Of a DNA stretch of 64,000 nucleotides, positions 35,245-45,449 are shown in pieces. Position numbers and translations under genes: made by a program. This DNA is from Stenocarpella maydis (Eukaryota > Ascomycota > Sordariomycetes > Diaporthales > Diaporthaceae): the NCBI GenBank assembly GCA_002270565.1, contig NQMI01000016.1, positions 288,236 through 352,235 on the forward strand, read 5' to 3'. Each line of letters begins with the position of its first letter. The stretch's first letter is position 1. The notes beneath the pieces are model-generated. The model saw only the letters and a list, made by a program, of their open reading frames with translations, was not told the origin of the DNA and did no database searches.

Positions 35245-35936
35245 CGGCCACGTCCGCTCTTGCTCTATGAAACACGTGCTTGGCTGGCGAGCGGGGTGGT
35301 TTGAGGCGGCGTGGTGAGCCGTCTGCAGCACACTTACCTGCCTGCTTGTTCAAGGCAGGCCTGGGACGTGACCTCAGGTTGTCTCTCGTCGATTGGGCGT
35401 GGGTGAGGGTACGTCGCAGTCTACCCGCGCGGTGCCCAAGAAAGAGAAACCAGGCAAGACAGGCAAGGGTCCATACTTTTGCCTCAAAACACGGTGAAGA
35501 CGCAGTGTCTGCGGTCGACATTTGGGTTCAACAGCAGCGAGTCTTACAGCACTCATGACCGAGCTGACGTTGTGCATGAATTGTTGATTTGTTACGTTCC
35601 TGCTTGGGATATTGCTGCATGCGGCGCAGTAGGGCGTGATTGGCATTGTAAGTGGGTGATTGACCTGAGACGGTCATTCTCGACAACCCCGGGTGGATTG
35701 GACCGAGTTTACACTCGACCGGTTGTAATATTATTAGCTCGGATATCAGCGGAGAAGTGGAGAAGATCAAGTCATGTTTAAACCCTATGGCTAAAGAAGT
35801 CTCGCGACTTATTTCTGGGAATTGTACGAGAACAGGATCGTATTTCATCAGAAGGGGTGGGGCAGGTAGCCGACCCAATCCACGCTGATAGCGAGGTTTT
35901 AAGGTTCCCAAAACGGACCAACAACATTATAACCTT
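35245..35936. other. Spacer left of the transposon
   Basis: Only short frames with no recognisable product; no gene called. Confidence 0.45.
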
Positions 35937-36048
35937 TGTCTGTGACAAGCGAAGTGATGCCCCCCCCCCCGGTAATTAGCCGTTTCCGCACGTGCCACCA
36001 AAATTTGGCTGGGCGGTCAGGAAACTCATAATTCTCGTCTGGACAACC
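35937..36048 (+). repeat. Left terminal inverted repeat of the transposon
   Basis: 112 bp, from TGTCTGTGACAAGC to CTGGACAACC, including a C-run of 12 at 35960-35971. Differences from the right copy include indels in the C-run and transition-type changes. Confidence 0.8.
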
Positions 36049-36305
36049 AAATCGTTATCGTCGTCATTGCTAGCAGAACGTACTAATTACCCAAACGGGT
36101 AATAGTAATGCCATACTGTATAGTAAACTCCAGCCCATCTCGTAAAGGCGCCTACAACCTGCTTGCCCTAGCACAAGGTAACGTTAGCCCAGCCAACCCT
36201 GCAGACAACATATTCTGACTGGCCTGGCAAGCCCGGCCTACCCAACGCTCACCACATAAAACCCGCTCCAGAAGCCAAATTGTACAGTTTGCCGACAATA
36301 ACGCC

Positions 36306-38330
36306 ATGCCACCTAAGCAGGCATATGCCTGAAAGCCAACGGCCAAAGCAACTAAAGCCCAGCAGACTGCTTGGAAGCGCTTACGGGCAGCCTCAAAGAC
36401 CAGCCAAGATAAGTCAACTGCGGCAGAATATGCGGCTTAGAGGGCGCAAGAGAATACTACTAAAGTTAACAATAATATACCTTATAAGGGGGAAGAGGAG
36501 GACTAACCATAAGCCGCTAAAGCCAAGGATTCCGCCCCTAATAAGGAATTCCTATTAGATAACGCTAGCAATAATATTAAGCTACTTGGAAGTCGCTTAT
36601 AATAGGCGCCCCTAGGTAAAGTACTTCTAACTTCAACTATCAAGATTACTAGTCAGAAGATTAGTTCTTACACTCCACGAGCTAAATACTGCTCCATATA
36701 ACTTAATGATAAATACTAGGGCCTAGAGATTATAAGGATTATAAGTAAATATAAGGCGTTAATATTAGACCGGGTTAAGGCTAGCTTTAAGGATAACCCA
36801 GGCATTATGATTAATCTAAGGGGGGTATTTGTTAAGGCTGGTTGGGTTGCAGGTTAGAAATCTAATATATATTAGTTAGAAATATATAGAAAGGGTTAAA
36901 ACGGGGTAATTGGAGTACTTAACTATGAGAATCTTATAGATATGCTCTCTAAGGTCAAGGGACCATTCTTTCTTAGGCTTACTTATACCTATAGGGTCAC
37001 CTTATTGCTGCTAGCATTGTAAACGCCCACATCACGGGGCACGGGGCGTCACCCAGCGGGCCGACCAATTGATGTATTCATGCCATCCCCAATTGGCCGG
37101 CCAGTAGCTGCCCCTGAGGACAGTCTGCTAGCAGTTAGGCGGGTGGGAAGCGTTGCTTTTGCAGGCGGTAGCCCAATGCCTAGGGAACCTTAGAATGGGT
37201 TAGTTACCGCTCAAATGCTTGCCGAGATAGGGGAGGAAGCAGACCTAGTATGGGCAACCCACAAGCAACTGATGGATATCTGGTTGTATTACCACGGGGC
37301 ACATTGTAAGGCTAATCATTGCCACCATAATAAGGGCAACGCCTTATAGCAGTAGTGTTTCATAAAAAAGGATAATATACACATAAGTTTATCTAATAGG
37401 GACTTATCTGAATGAGCTGAAGCAATTGCTAGGGGCGAAGCTGCTTTAAGGGGGCCACTGGAAATTCTCTTTAACTACTAAAAAGCTCAAGCTAAAATTA
37501 ACAACGAGGAGTCTGCTGATAATAAAGTTAGCCTTATTCTGCCTAGGAAGAAGTAGAAGAAGCAGAAGTAGAGGGAAAGTAGTATTAATATTATTATTAA
37601 CCTATTATTTAATGTTAACTTGCCTAGAGTTGGGTATAGCTAGGCAGCCTTAATGGGGCTGCCGCCGTTGCTACCGCCTGCTTCTTCTTACGGGTTTAAT
37701 GAGCTCCCAGCTCTGCTAATAATAGCAACAATAATAGCACTAGAGAGCCCAATATAGCAGCAGAAGCTGCCAGTAATACTATTATTATTATCGCTATAGG
37801 TAAATAGGGATGAGAAAGTACTATATCAAGAGTTTATTATAAAAGCACTTTAAAAGCACTTTAAGCACCCATGAGAGAGAGAGCAGCTTAAACAACTTCT
37901 AAAGGTAATAAAGCAGTAAGGACCTAACCTTCATGGGCTCCACGGGAAGGAGGATATATAGTTTAATAACCAGGGCCTGCAAGCCATCTTGCTAGTTAGA
38001 ATGCTTATCAAGCCGTACCTAAAGAGGAAGGAGGACTTCACCAGTTTCTTTAATAGTAACAACAATAATAAGGACTTGCTGCCCCAGCAGGGGCCGTCAG
38101 ACAGTCAACAAGTTAACCACCAGGCAGATATCAATAGTATGTAACCTACGAAGCCCGTGAGGGTTGCCTAACTAACTGATTAGCTTTATCTAATGCTAGG
38201 CCTTGTGAGTAGGTTAAATACTTAACTAGAGGGTCAGAAGCCCGCTATTATAGCCGCTATAGTCTGCTAAGGCAGAGGAGTCATTTAACGAGTCCCTAAG
38301 GCACTTCCTAAGCAAGGAAAGTAGTAATTA
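36306..38330 (+). pseudogene. Decayed plus-strand cargo ORF of the transposon, unknown protein
   Basis: From ATG 36306 (MPPKQAYA, then a TGA) a frame with protein-like composition can be followed through scattered stops (KPTAKATKAQQTAWKRLRAA). Further on, about 37040-37590, one frame reads RPIDVFMPSPIGRPVAAPED, ADLVWATHKQLMDIW and a Cys/His-rich stretch HCKANHCHHNKGNAL, then DLS-stop-AEAIARGEAALRGP. Stops are TAG, TAA or TGA at positions compatible with former Gln or Trp. I do not recognise the protein; the Cys/His patch could be a metal-binding or DNA-binding element. Exact ends are uncertain. Confidence 0.45.
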
Positions 38331-38739
38331 GGCATATAAGAAGATATAATTAGCAATAAGAAGCAGTCTGAAGGAGGAAAGTTATTTATTTCAAGCAAAT
38401 ATAGTAGATTTAGGTAATTTAGTGCCCTACATAGGGCACCAAATTAATTAGGTATATTTGCTTATAGGAAGGCACTAATTCATCTGTATTAACCCTTAGC
38501 CACCAACCCAACTAGTTAACTTATAAAAAACACTGCTTAACCTATACTATAATACTTAATGAGAACTCCCTCAATTTTCATCATCACAACTTCTAACTAG
38601 TACCATTATATACACCTTATTCTACTCTTTCCATTGGTACTCGCGCATAGTAGAAATATCCCTAAATCACTTATACCCTTATCCCAACCTCCTAGGCATA
38701 AAAATATAAAAATTATGCAAATTACTAGTCTGAATCATA

Positions 38740-39420
38740 ATCAGACGCCTTATACTAGTACTAATAATGCAAAATACGCCTCAATAGGGTTGAAATTAGG
38801 TGAGTATGGGGGTAGATAACATAGTTTCACGCCTCTCTGGCTAACTACCTCCCAGATTCTCTTATTATAGTGCTAGGAAGCATTATCCATCACGAGAATT
38901 AACCTTGGTCTCAGGTATAAGTTCATCTTTAGCAATATACTTCCCAGCAACTAGTTAAGGAAAAACTCTTTCATTATATAACCCTTATACACTATAATAG
39001 CAAGCAAGCCGTTAACTGTAATCACTAGGAGGATATAGCAGCAAGCGCCTCACTTAAGAAGACTTTCTACCCGTAGAGTATACCCAACTGGTGCCCAACC
39101 TATCCTCCTTATGCCATCACGCTTATTAAGACTTAACTCATTACAGTAAACAAATATATTAATTATATAGGGCGGCTTATTTACCCACTAGAGATGGTAC
39201 CCACGGAGATCCTTATTACACTACTGGGCTAGTATATATACTCATTTGTTAAACCAGTTGCAGTCTGCAAGCGCTTGCAATATCATCCTTATGGAAACAT
39301 TGATTCAGAAGTGCTTAGCTAAAAAACACTGTATTTCATTAAGGTATAAGTCTGGCTTATCAAGCAAAAGATCTTTTAGCTTCTATCCCATACAATCTAC
39401 AGGTTAGTTAAGCCCCACAG
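38740..39420 (-). pseudogene. Tc1/mariner-type DDE transposase remnant
   Basis: Minus-strand translation with stops keeps the order expected of Tc1/mariner-type transposases: KLKDLLLDKPDLYLNEIQCF, an HTH-like region, LNKRDGIRRIGWAPVGYT, then LVMDNAS (second catalytic Asp) and GVKLCYLPPYSPNFNPIEAY (region of the third catalytic acid). At least six in-frame stops are present, mostly TAG or TGA. The expected first catalytic Asp region reads FVYCNE, so that residue appears lost. Non-functional. Confidence 0.75.
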
Positions 39421-39719
39421 CTTTATCCGGGTAAAGGCAGATAACTAACCTCCACAGCCCATTGCTCCAACTTAATACTATTTGATAGCGAGAGCAATGG
39501 TATGCTTAAGGCGACGGTTCTGGTGGTAGCAACTCTCTTCCGGTACCGCTAGATAGTAGCCCTACCGCACCGGAATTCCGCCTATAGCCACTTGTTTGGT
39601 GGTGACGGCTCAGAGCGCAAATAAAACTCTAACCGCTGCAACTCCACGCTCGATAGGCAGTAGCCAGCCATCGTGACCCCCTCAATCAAGGGCGTAGGCG
39701 ATATTATTTACGTTGATAT

Positions 39720-39830
39720 GGTTGTCCAGGCGAGAATTATAAGTTTCCTGGCCGCCCAGCCAAATTTTAGTGGCGCGTGCGGAAACGGCTAATTTACCGG
39801 GGGGGGGCATCACTTCGCTTGTCACAGACA
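39720..39830 (-). repeat. Right terminal inverted repeat, copy 1
   Basis: Reverse complement of the left repeat, ending CTTGTCACAGACA. It lies just left of the assembly gap and carries GCGCGTGC where copy 2 has GCACGTGC. Confidence 0.8.
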
Positions 39831-39832
39831 GC

Positions 39833-39838
39833 NNNNNN
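39833..39838. other. Assembly gap (6 N)
   Basis: Six N bases. The 121 bp before it (39712-39832) and the 121 bp after it (39839-39959) are nearly identical, which suggests overlapping contig ends joined without merging. Confidence 0.95.
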
Positions 39839-39846
39839 GTTGATAT

Positions 39847-39957
39847 GGTTGTCCAGGCGAGAATTATAAGTTTCCTGGCCGCCCAGCCAAATTTTAGTGG
39901 CACGTGCGGAAACGGCTAATTTACCGGGGGGGGGCATCACTTCGCTTGTCACAGACA
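39847..39957 (-). repeat. Right terminal inverted repeat, copy 2 (probably the same locus)
   Basis: Near-identical to copy 1 and followed by unique sequence (GCTGTCGAATATAGG), so this is the real right edge of the element if the gap is an artefact. Confidence 0.8.
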
Positions 39958-40763
39958 GCTGTCGAATATAGGTCTAGGACGGGACAGGCAGTTGTCTTCA
40001 TGTACTCCAGATTATTGCATGTCCCCTTAACGATAATATGCACCCTGCGACGACTTCATGCTCACCTGCAGGCCAGCAGCCGCCTGCCAACTCGCTGCCG
40101 CAATCGAGCACACCGGCAGCCTCCTTGCTTCTCTTTTCACAAACAGCTAATTTTCGTGGCCGGCCCCTCCCCCCCGTCCTTCCCGTTACCAAGCTGTGGT
40201 CCGAGGGCATGGTTCGCGATGCCATGGGGTCGTATGATGTTGTTCCGGAGGAAGTAGAGAGGGACAAAAAAGGATGAGGAAGGAGGCCACGATTCCTCGG
40301 AGACCTTAGGTGTTGGGACTGGAGACCGCTGTCCCCAGTTTGCGTGCAGCACAACCCTCGGACACTCCCTCATACGCCCCTCTTCCGTATTGTGGTACCA
40401 GATGGCAGGAGAGCATATGCGGGCTGTGCGGCGATTTGATATATTGCCCCAAGCGGCAGGCCACTCACGGTCTGCCAGAGTCGTGCCTGTAAGTAATCAG
40501 CCGAGAGACCGAAGAAGAGTATGCCAAGCATACTGCGCACTGGGAGAACTTGAGGAGCCACTGAAGCTCAGAAGACCCGATGAACATTTTTGGCAGCAGG
40601 AGAGGAGGCCACTTGTCCCAGCAGATAATATGGATGTTATCAAAGAGGCCTTGGACGCTCTCCTCGAAAATGTGGTTGGCTGCCCAGGTGATGCGGGTGC
40701 CGATGAGATAGGCGGGGATGAGGTCAAGCAAGTGTGGTCTTGCGACCATTGAGGATGATAGTG

Positions 40764-40860
40764 TTGCAATTGTTCATTTAGAAAGCCCCGCGGGTATGGC
40801 CTTTGCAATTGTTCATTTAGAAAGCCCCGCGGGTATGGCCTTTGCAATTGTTCATTGCTC
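40764..40860. repeat. 39-bp tandem repeat, about 2.5 copies
   Basis: The unit starts TTGCAATTGTTCATTTAG and includes CCCCGCGGG. Copies begin at 40764, 40803 and 40842 with no mismatch seen. Being a multiple of three, it encodes a 13-residue repeat (NEQLQRPYPRGFL) on the minus strand. Confidence 0.9.
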
Positions 40861-40865
40861 ATGTT

Positions 40866-40960
40866 GACGCTTAAATACGTCCTGGGGCCGAAGCGGTACT
40901 TGTCCTTGCCGCCAAGTAACCGCCCAGGGAGATGCCGCGTAGAATGACAAGGCTACAATG
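40866..40960 (-). pseudogene. Possible alpha/beta-hydrolase fragment
   Basis: A minus-strand frame at 40904-40954 reads SLVILRGISLGGYLAAR, matching the nucleophile elbow (GxSxGGY) of the fungal alpha/beta-hydrolase group. A stop follows shortly, and no other part of the enzyme was found nearby. It could be a relic or chance. Confidence 0.3.
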
Positions 40961-41514
40961 AAAACGATTCATATCGAGTTTCGCAGAGGCGAAGATGATT
41001 AAACGGGGTAGGCGACATATGGCGTTGAGGCATTGCATGCAGAGTTTCTACACGGATATCTCGTCATGGAATCGCAAGACCCTAATTCTACTCATTCTAA
41101 CCGTGAGCTCAAAAGCCACGCAGGAGGTATTCGTCCTTCCCGGGGTACCCGGCCAGGAACCACAATCACTAAAACGTTGATTAGAAAGAACATCAAGACC
41201 TGGTGGCGTTGCCGGCCGTCGCGGTACAGATATGTATACATTTGCCCTCCTTCATCTTGGTAGCAGGTGAGCTGTTGTCCTCCACCGCGTTTCCCGCGTA
41301 CTGAATGAAATGCTACCCATGGCGGCTTGGTATTTTGCGTACCACTGCTCTTTTGGCCCTCTTCCTCCTGTCGCCGTCGACCACGTCCTAGACTACATAT
41401 TGAATGAATAATGTGCTTCCGATGGTTACTGGTCTCCTGCTTGCCACTCCTCTTGTGGTTCTCTTCCCCCAGGTACCGACTACCATCGCCTCGTCAACGC
41501 CTGAAATGAGTACA

Positions 41515-42753
41515 TTAGTTCCCGTGGCCACTCGGCTTCCTCCTTGGCAAGAGAAGCGCTCTGCTGCTATCCGCCTTCTCCTGCTGCCGAGCTCTCCGTC
41601 GGCGCTCTTTCTCCCACTCGACCGCATCCATGACCACACCCTCATGGAACTCCTGCCCGCACTTGGGCGCATATCCAAGCACTCGCCTCGCCTTCCGAAT
41701 GTCGTAGGTGTGGTCCTGGGTACACCACTGGTAACCCTCCACGCTGAACGCGGGCGGCGGCTCCACGAGGCCCAAGGTGAAGATGAGCAACACCCACCAG
41801 ACGACGTAGACAGCGATGCACATAACCCACGCCGGGATAACCCTGACTCTGGTGTTGGCAACACCAGCAGCGCCGCCGATATCCTGGCCGCGGATGGCGG
41901 CGCAGGTGATGCCCGTGTGCCACCACAGCAGCACGTCGTCCCCGTCGGTCGCGTTGAAGGCCTCGCCCCCGACCCCCGGCCGGCCTTCGACCAGGGCCTT
42001 GGCGGCGAGGATGTGCAGGTCCGCGCAGTTCCCGGCCTCGACGAAGCTGGCCACGTTCTCGCCCCTGCCGACCCGGAAGAGCGGCCTACGGATGTCCAGG
42101 AAGAGGTCGAACATGAGCGAGAGGGCCTGTCCGTCACGGGCACCGTAGATGTTGGCCGGGACGATGGCGCAGGTCTTGAGGCCGCCCTCGCGCCAGCTCT
42201 CATTGGAGTCGAGCACCAGGTTGTGGGCGGCGCCCTTGGTCCAGGCGTACTTGAGGACGCCCTTCCACGGCGCCGGGCGGCCTGTCCAGGTGGGGTCTGA
42301 CTCACGGATGTTTGAGTGCTTGTCAGTGGCGTAGACCGAGTTGGAGGACGTGTACACGAAGGCCTTGATGAAAGGCCTCTCCTTGGCCAGGCGGATCAGC
42401 ATCTTAGTCCCGGTGACGTTGGTCTTGTAGAAGTCACGGCTGCGCGCGTAGGTCGCATTCGGGCTGGCGCTGTGGAAGATGACCTCGGGGCGGACGCGGT
42501 CCAGGGCCGCCGCCACCTCGGCGGCGTCAGTGATGTCACATGCGACATAGTCGACCTTGGGACTGTCGAAGGTGTTGCGAGAGACGTCCCGGTCGAGGAC
42601 GCACACAGGCCCGCACTGAGGGTCCGTGAGAAGCTTCCCGACCAGGTAGAAGCCAAGAAACCCACACCCGCCGGTCACGAGCACGGGTCCGAGGCGTCGG
42701 GACGGTGGCGTGGCGGGTGGCGTTGATGAGGGGGTCTTGAGCTTGGGAGCCAT
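41515..42753 (-). CDS. NAD(P)-dependent epimerase/3-beta-hydroxysteroid dehydrogenase-like SDR
   Basis: Intronless, 412 residues. The Rossmann motif TGGCGFLG (residues 27-34) is the extended-SDR TGxxGxxG. CVLDRDV supplies the acidic end of strand 2 for NAD(H) binding. ACDITD, FHSASP and VTGTKMLI follow in family order. Catalytic Tyr169 and Lys173 form YAWTK, with a Ser-rich strand (YTSSNSVY) before them. NIYGARDGQAL marks the substrate region. A hydrophobic segment (VMCIAVYVVWWVLLIFTLGL, about 305-325) suggests membrane anchoring, as in sterol C-4 decarboxylases (Erg26 type) and related 3-beta-HSD enzymes. It is divergent, so a role in secondary or sterol metabolism is inference. The neighbouring P450 on the same strand could act in the same pathway. 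Confidence 0.88.
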   Translation of the reverse strand: MAPKLKTPSSTPPATPPSRRLGPVLVTGGCGFLGFYLVGKLLTDPQCGPVCVLDRDVSRNTFDSPKVDYVACDITDAAEVAAALDRVRPEVIFHSASPNATYARSRDFYKTNVTGTKMLIRLAKERPFIKAFVYTSSNSVYATDKHSNIRESDPTWTGRPAPWKGVLKYAWTKGAAHNLVLDSNESWREGGLKTCAIVPANIYGARDGQALSLMFDLFLDIRRPLFRVGRGENVASFVEAGNCADLHILAAKALVEGRPGVGGEAFNATDGDDVLLWWHTGITCAAIRGQDIGGAAGVANTRVRVIPAWVMCIAVYVVWWVLLIFTLGLVEPPPAFSVEGYQWCTQDHTYDIRKARRVLGYAPKCGQEFHEGVVMDAVEWEKERRRRARQQEKADSSRALLLPRRKPSGHGN

Positions 42754-43559
42754 GTCATGTCATTGGCCCTGTGTGCGGGACTGCGGCTTGGGCGGGTTGT
42801 TGTTGGGGGAGTTGACAGGAGTGGGTCTCGTGTCTGGCAGGAAAGGTACTTATACAGTCCCAGAGTTGTCCAGGGAGAGAGAGGCAGACGCGGGCACGCA
42901 GGTGTTGACACCGGAGGCTTGGATACTTGGACTAGGCCGAGACACGTTCGCTCCTCGCAGCTGCTGTGCAGCATTCCGCAGTCCGGCCATGCGGCGTGGC
43001 TCCCGGAAAGGGCGAGCCGTATACCTGGCGTATCTACGGATTAGTACGGTTAATTAGTCTAGTTCTGGCCCGCACATTTTCGCTCGCGGCTTCTCCCGGT
43101 TTTCCTTTCTGCTGCACACGAGCAGCCGCATCATAACCGCAACCTGATTAATTGCCGGAATGGAGACCCCGCCTACGCTTGTCTGACTGCGGCATGCTCA
43201 GGTTCTGAAAAGCATATTATGAATCACGATCGGGGGGCATCAAGGGCTAGGGTTCTGGATGAATATCCGATGTGATGTCTGATATCGCCCAATCAAGATC
43301 CACGGCGCACCCATTTGGAGGGGTAGCACTTGTTACTGCCCGGAAACTCCGTCTCCTTCTTTTCAGACAGTGAGATAGCAACACTCCAATGTATCATTAT
43401 TAGTTTCGAGACTTAGAGCTGATATAATATAGTATAGCTGAAGCCCTGCAACTTATAGGTGCCGAGGATGTGTAAACGCTACTCATCCTACTCATATAAA
43501 GCCCAGCAGCCTCTTGTAATATCAGATGGCGGCATTACTACCTTGGTAGGTCTCCCTAT
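42754..43559. other. Spacer between the SDR and P450 genes
   Basis: SDR promoter side and P450 3' side; no additional gene seen. Confidence 0.5.
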
Positions 43560-45449
43560 TTATATCTCCCTCTTGGTCACATACACCGGCCATCCGTGGG
43601 GCACAACAGTGAAATAGGCTGCATTAGAAAACATCAGCTAACGTCTGTAGCCTTTGTGCCGGAGATTAGCACCAACCTTTGTACTCCCACTCCTCACTCG
43701 GATTCACCTGTCGGAAGTCATAATCCCTCACCAAGGTTGCCTGGCAAAAAAGCTTGTCAATACCCTCTGCTTTTTGCCGGATGAGACGGGTAGATCATAC
43801 CGCCATTTTTGACATTTGGATCCGCGCAATGTATTGTCCTGGACACGAGGCCCATCCGGCCCCCCACGGACAAAAGTACTTCTCCAATTTGGCAGCATTC
43901 GGGCCAAACCAGCGATCCGGGTTGTACTCGGCAGCATCCGGCCCCCAGAGGTCCTTGGACGTTTGGAGCACGTATGGGCTACATGACACTGTGGTTCCCT
44001 CGGGGAAGAACGTATCGCCAATCTTGATACCGCCTTTGGGGGCTTCACGTGGCAGGCCCACTAGATTTGATGGGTAAGCCACAACTGGCGGACAGGGAGC
44101 GGGTTCAATTACTTACTCGGCACTGGGGCGAAGATCCGCAACGCCTCCTTGATATTTGCTTGAAGGAATGGCAGTTTCGCAGCATCATCATAAGTGATGA
44201 TTTGGTCCCGACAGCGGCCCTCCTTGCGTGCAGTGTCAATCTCATCTCTGATGCGCAGCCACGCAGTGGGGTGGCGAATGAGATGGTATACAAAGCTCCT
44301 GTAGCGGTTAGGTTAGTGACTATCCAGGGTTTATTTACCTGCCTGGTGAGACGTACTGCATGGCACAGGAGACAGTATCTGAGCCGGCACCAAGGTTTGA
44401 GATGGCAGCGGCAACCACCATGTCGTCGTTCCAGATCTTGGACGGCCCGGTCTCCTCCAGGGCGCGGAACCAATGAGCAGCAATGTCGAACCGCGCATCC
44501 GGGTTCTCCTTGCGTGCTGCCAGGGCGATCTTGGCCTTCTCGCCCATGTACCCAAGGGGCAGGACCCCAAGCCAGGTCGTCAGCGGGTTGCAGAAGATGT
44601 AACTGACGTAGCGGATGTAGCCGAACATGACGAAGAACAGCTCCATGGCCTCGTTCACCGCGATCGCTCCCCCGATATCCTCGCCTCTATCTGTGAACCC
44701 AAAGGACTTGGAAAAGGTGACTTCCCCGGTGATATCATAACCCGCGTACGAAAAGAAGTCGCCCAGCCTCAAGGGAGTCTTCCCTTCCGATGCCATGTCG
44801 AACCATGAGAAGAGCTTCACGAGTACCTCGTTCATGTAGGGCTCCGACCGGATGGCATGCTTTGTTTCGTACCCCTTCCTGAAGCTAACGTTCAATTTTA
44901 ACTTTTCTTTTGGGTCTCTGAACGCAAGGGGCGAGGTCGTCCTGTAGTCGGGTAGCACAAATATCTTGTACCATTTACTCTGCACACGTCAGCGGGGGGG
45001 GGAGGGGGGCTCTCCTTCTCGCCTCTCTCCGGTCCCAAGAAACTCACCTTGTGTAGCGGCGCAATAAATAGTGCCTTCACGGCATTCTCGTGACACACGC
45101 TAACTTCGTCATGTGCTATCCGCACGAACGGCCCGTATTTCTCATGCGCCTTGGCTATGACCACCTGCTGGTCCCCTCTTATGATGTATCGCATGTGCCA
45201 GAGCCTGGAGAAGGAGGCCAAAAACGGCCCGGGGATATGGCTGAGCGGAGAGAAATAGCGGCGCCGGATGATGGCCACGAAGAGCAGTGTCGAGAACAGC
45301 ACCAGAGCCTGGACCGCGATGGACTGGCGGCTCCATATTGCGGCATGCTGGGCCACAGCTTGGACGCTTCGGTTGCCCGGCGGCTGTCTGAATGCTGACT
45401 GCCCGTATTCAGGGCTAGGGCTCTGGTAAAGCTGGTGGATCTCGCTCAT
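43560..45449 (-). CDS. Cytochrome P450 (pisatin-demethylase-like), six exons
   Basis: Exons 45449-45048, 44979-44357, 44298-44117, 44060-43801, 43740-43677 and 43618-43560 give 529 residues; all five introns are 56-68 nt with GT..AG ends and keep frame. An N-terminal membrane anchor (IAVQALVLFSTLLFVAII) and the Pro-rich hinge (LSHIPGPF) place it in the ER. The oxygen-binding helix has AGSDT (332-336), the K-helix ExxR is EALR (393-396), the PERF-like segment is YNPDRW, and the heme loop WGAGWASCPGQ puts the Fe ligand at Cys475. The C-terminus (VRDYDFRQVNP, YFTVVPHGWPVYV) is typical of fungal pisatin-demethylase-like P450s. It needs a P450 reductase. The substrate is unknown; the adjacent SDR suggests a small-molecule oxidation route. 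Confidence 0.92.

Larger units (their letters stand above)
35937..39957 (-). mobile_element. RIP-degraded Tc1/mariner-type transposon with long terminal inverted repeats and a second ORF
   Basis: Left inverted repeat 35937-36048 (112 bp, begins TGTCTGTGACAAGCGAAGTG) matches the reverse complement of the right repeat at 39720-39830, and again at 39847-39957 after an N gap. The interior of about 3.7 kb is rich in TpA and has no long ORF. It carries remains of a minus-strand transposase and of a plus-strand ORF. Stops stand where Trp (TGG) or Gln (CAG/CAA) codons are expected, the pattern of RIP (CpA to TpA). At about 3.9 kb it is longer than typical Tc1/mariner elements. No clear TA target duplication is visible at the inferred ends. 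Confidence 0.8.
39960..41514. other. Spacer right of the transposon with gene fragments
   Basis: Holds the 39-bp tandem repeat and a short hydrolase-like fragment described separately. Otherwise no intact gene is seen. Confidence 0.45.

Noticed and set aside
40764..40860. CRISPR-like repeat array
   Set aside because: Units are directly adjacent without spacers; it is a simple tandem repeat, and the genome is fungal.
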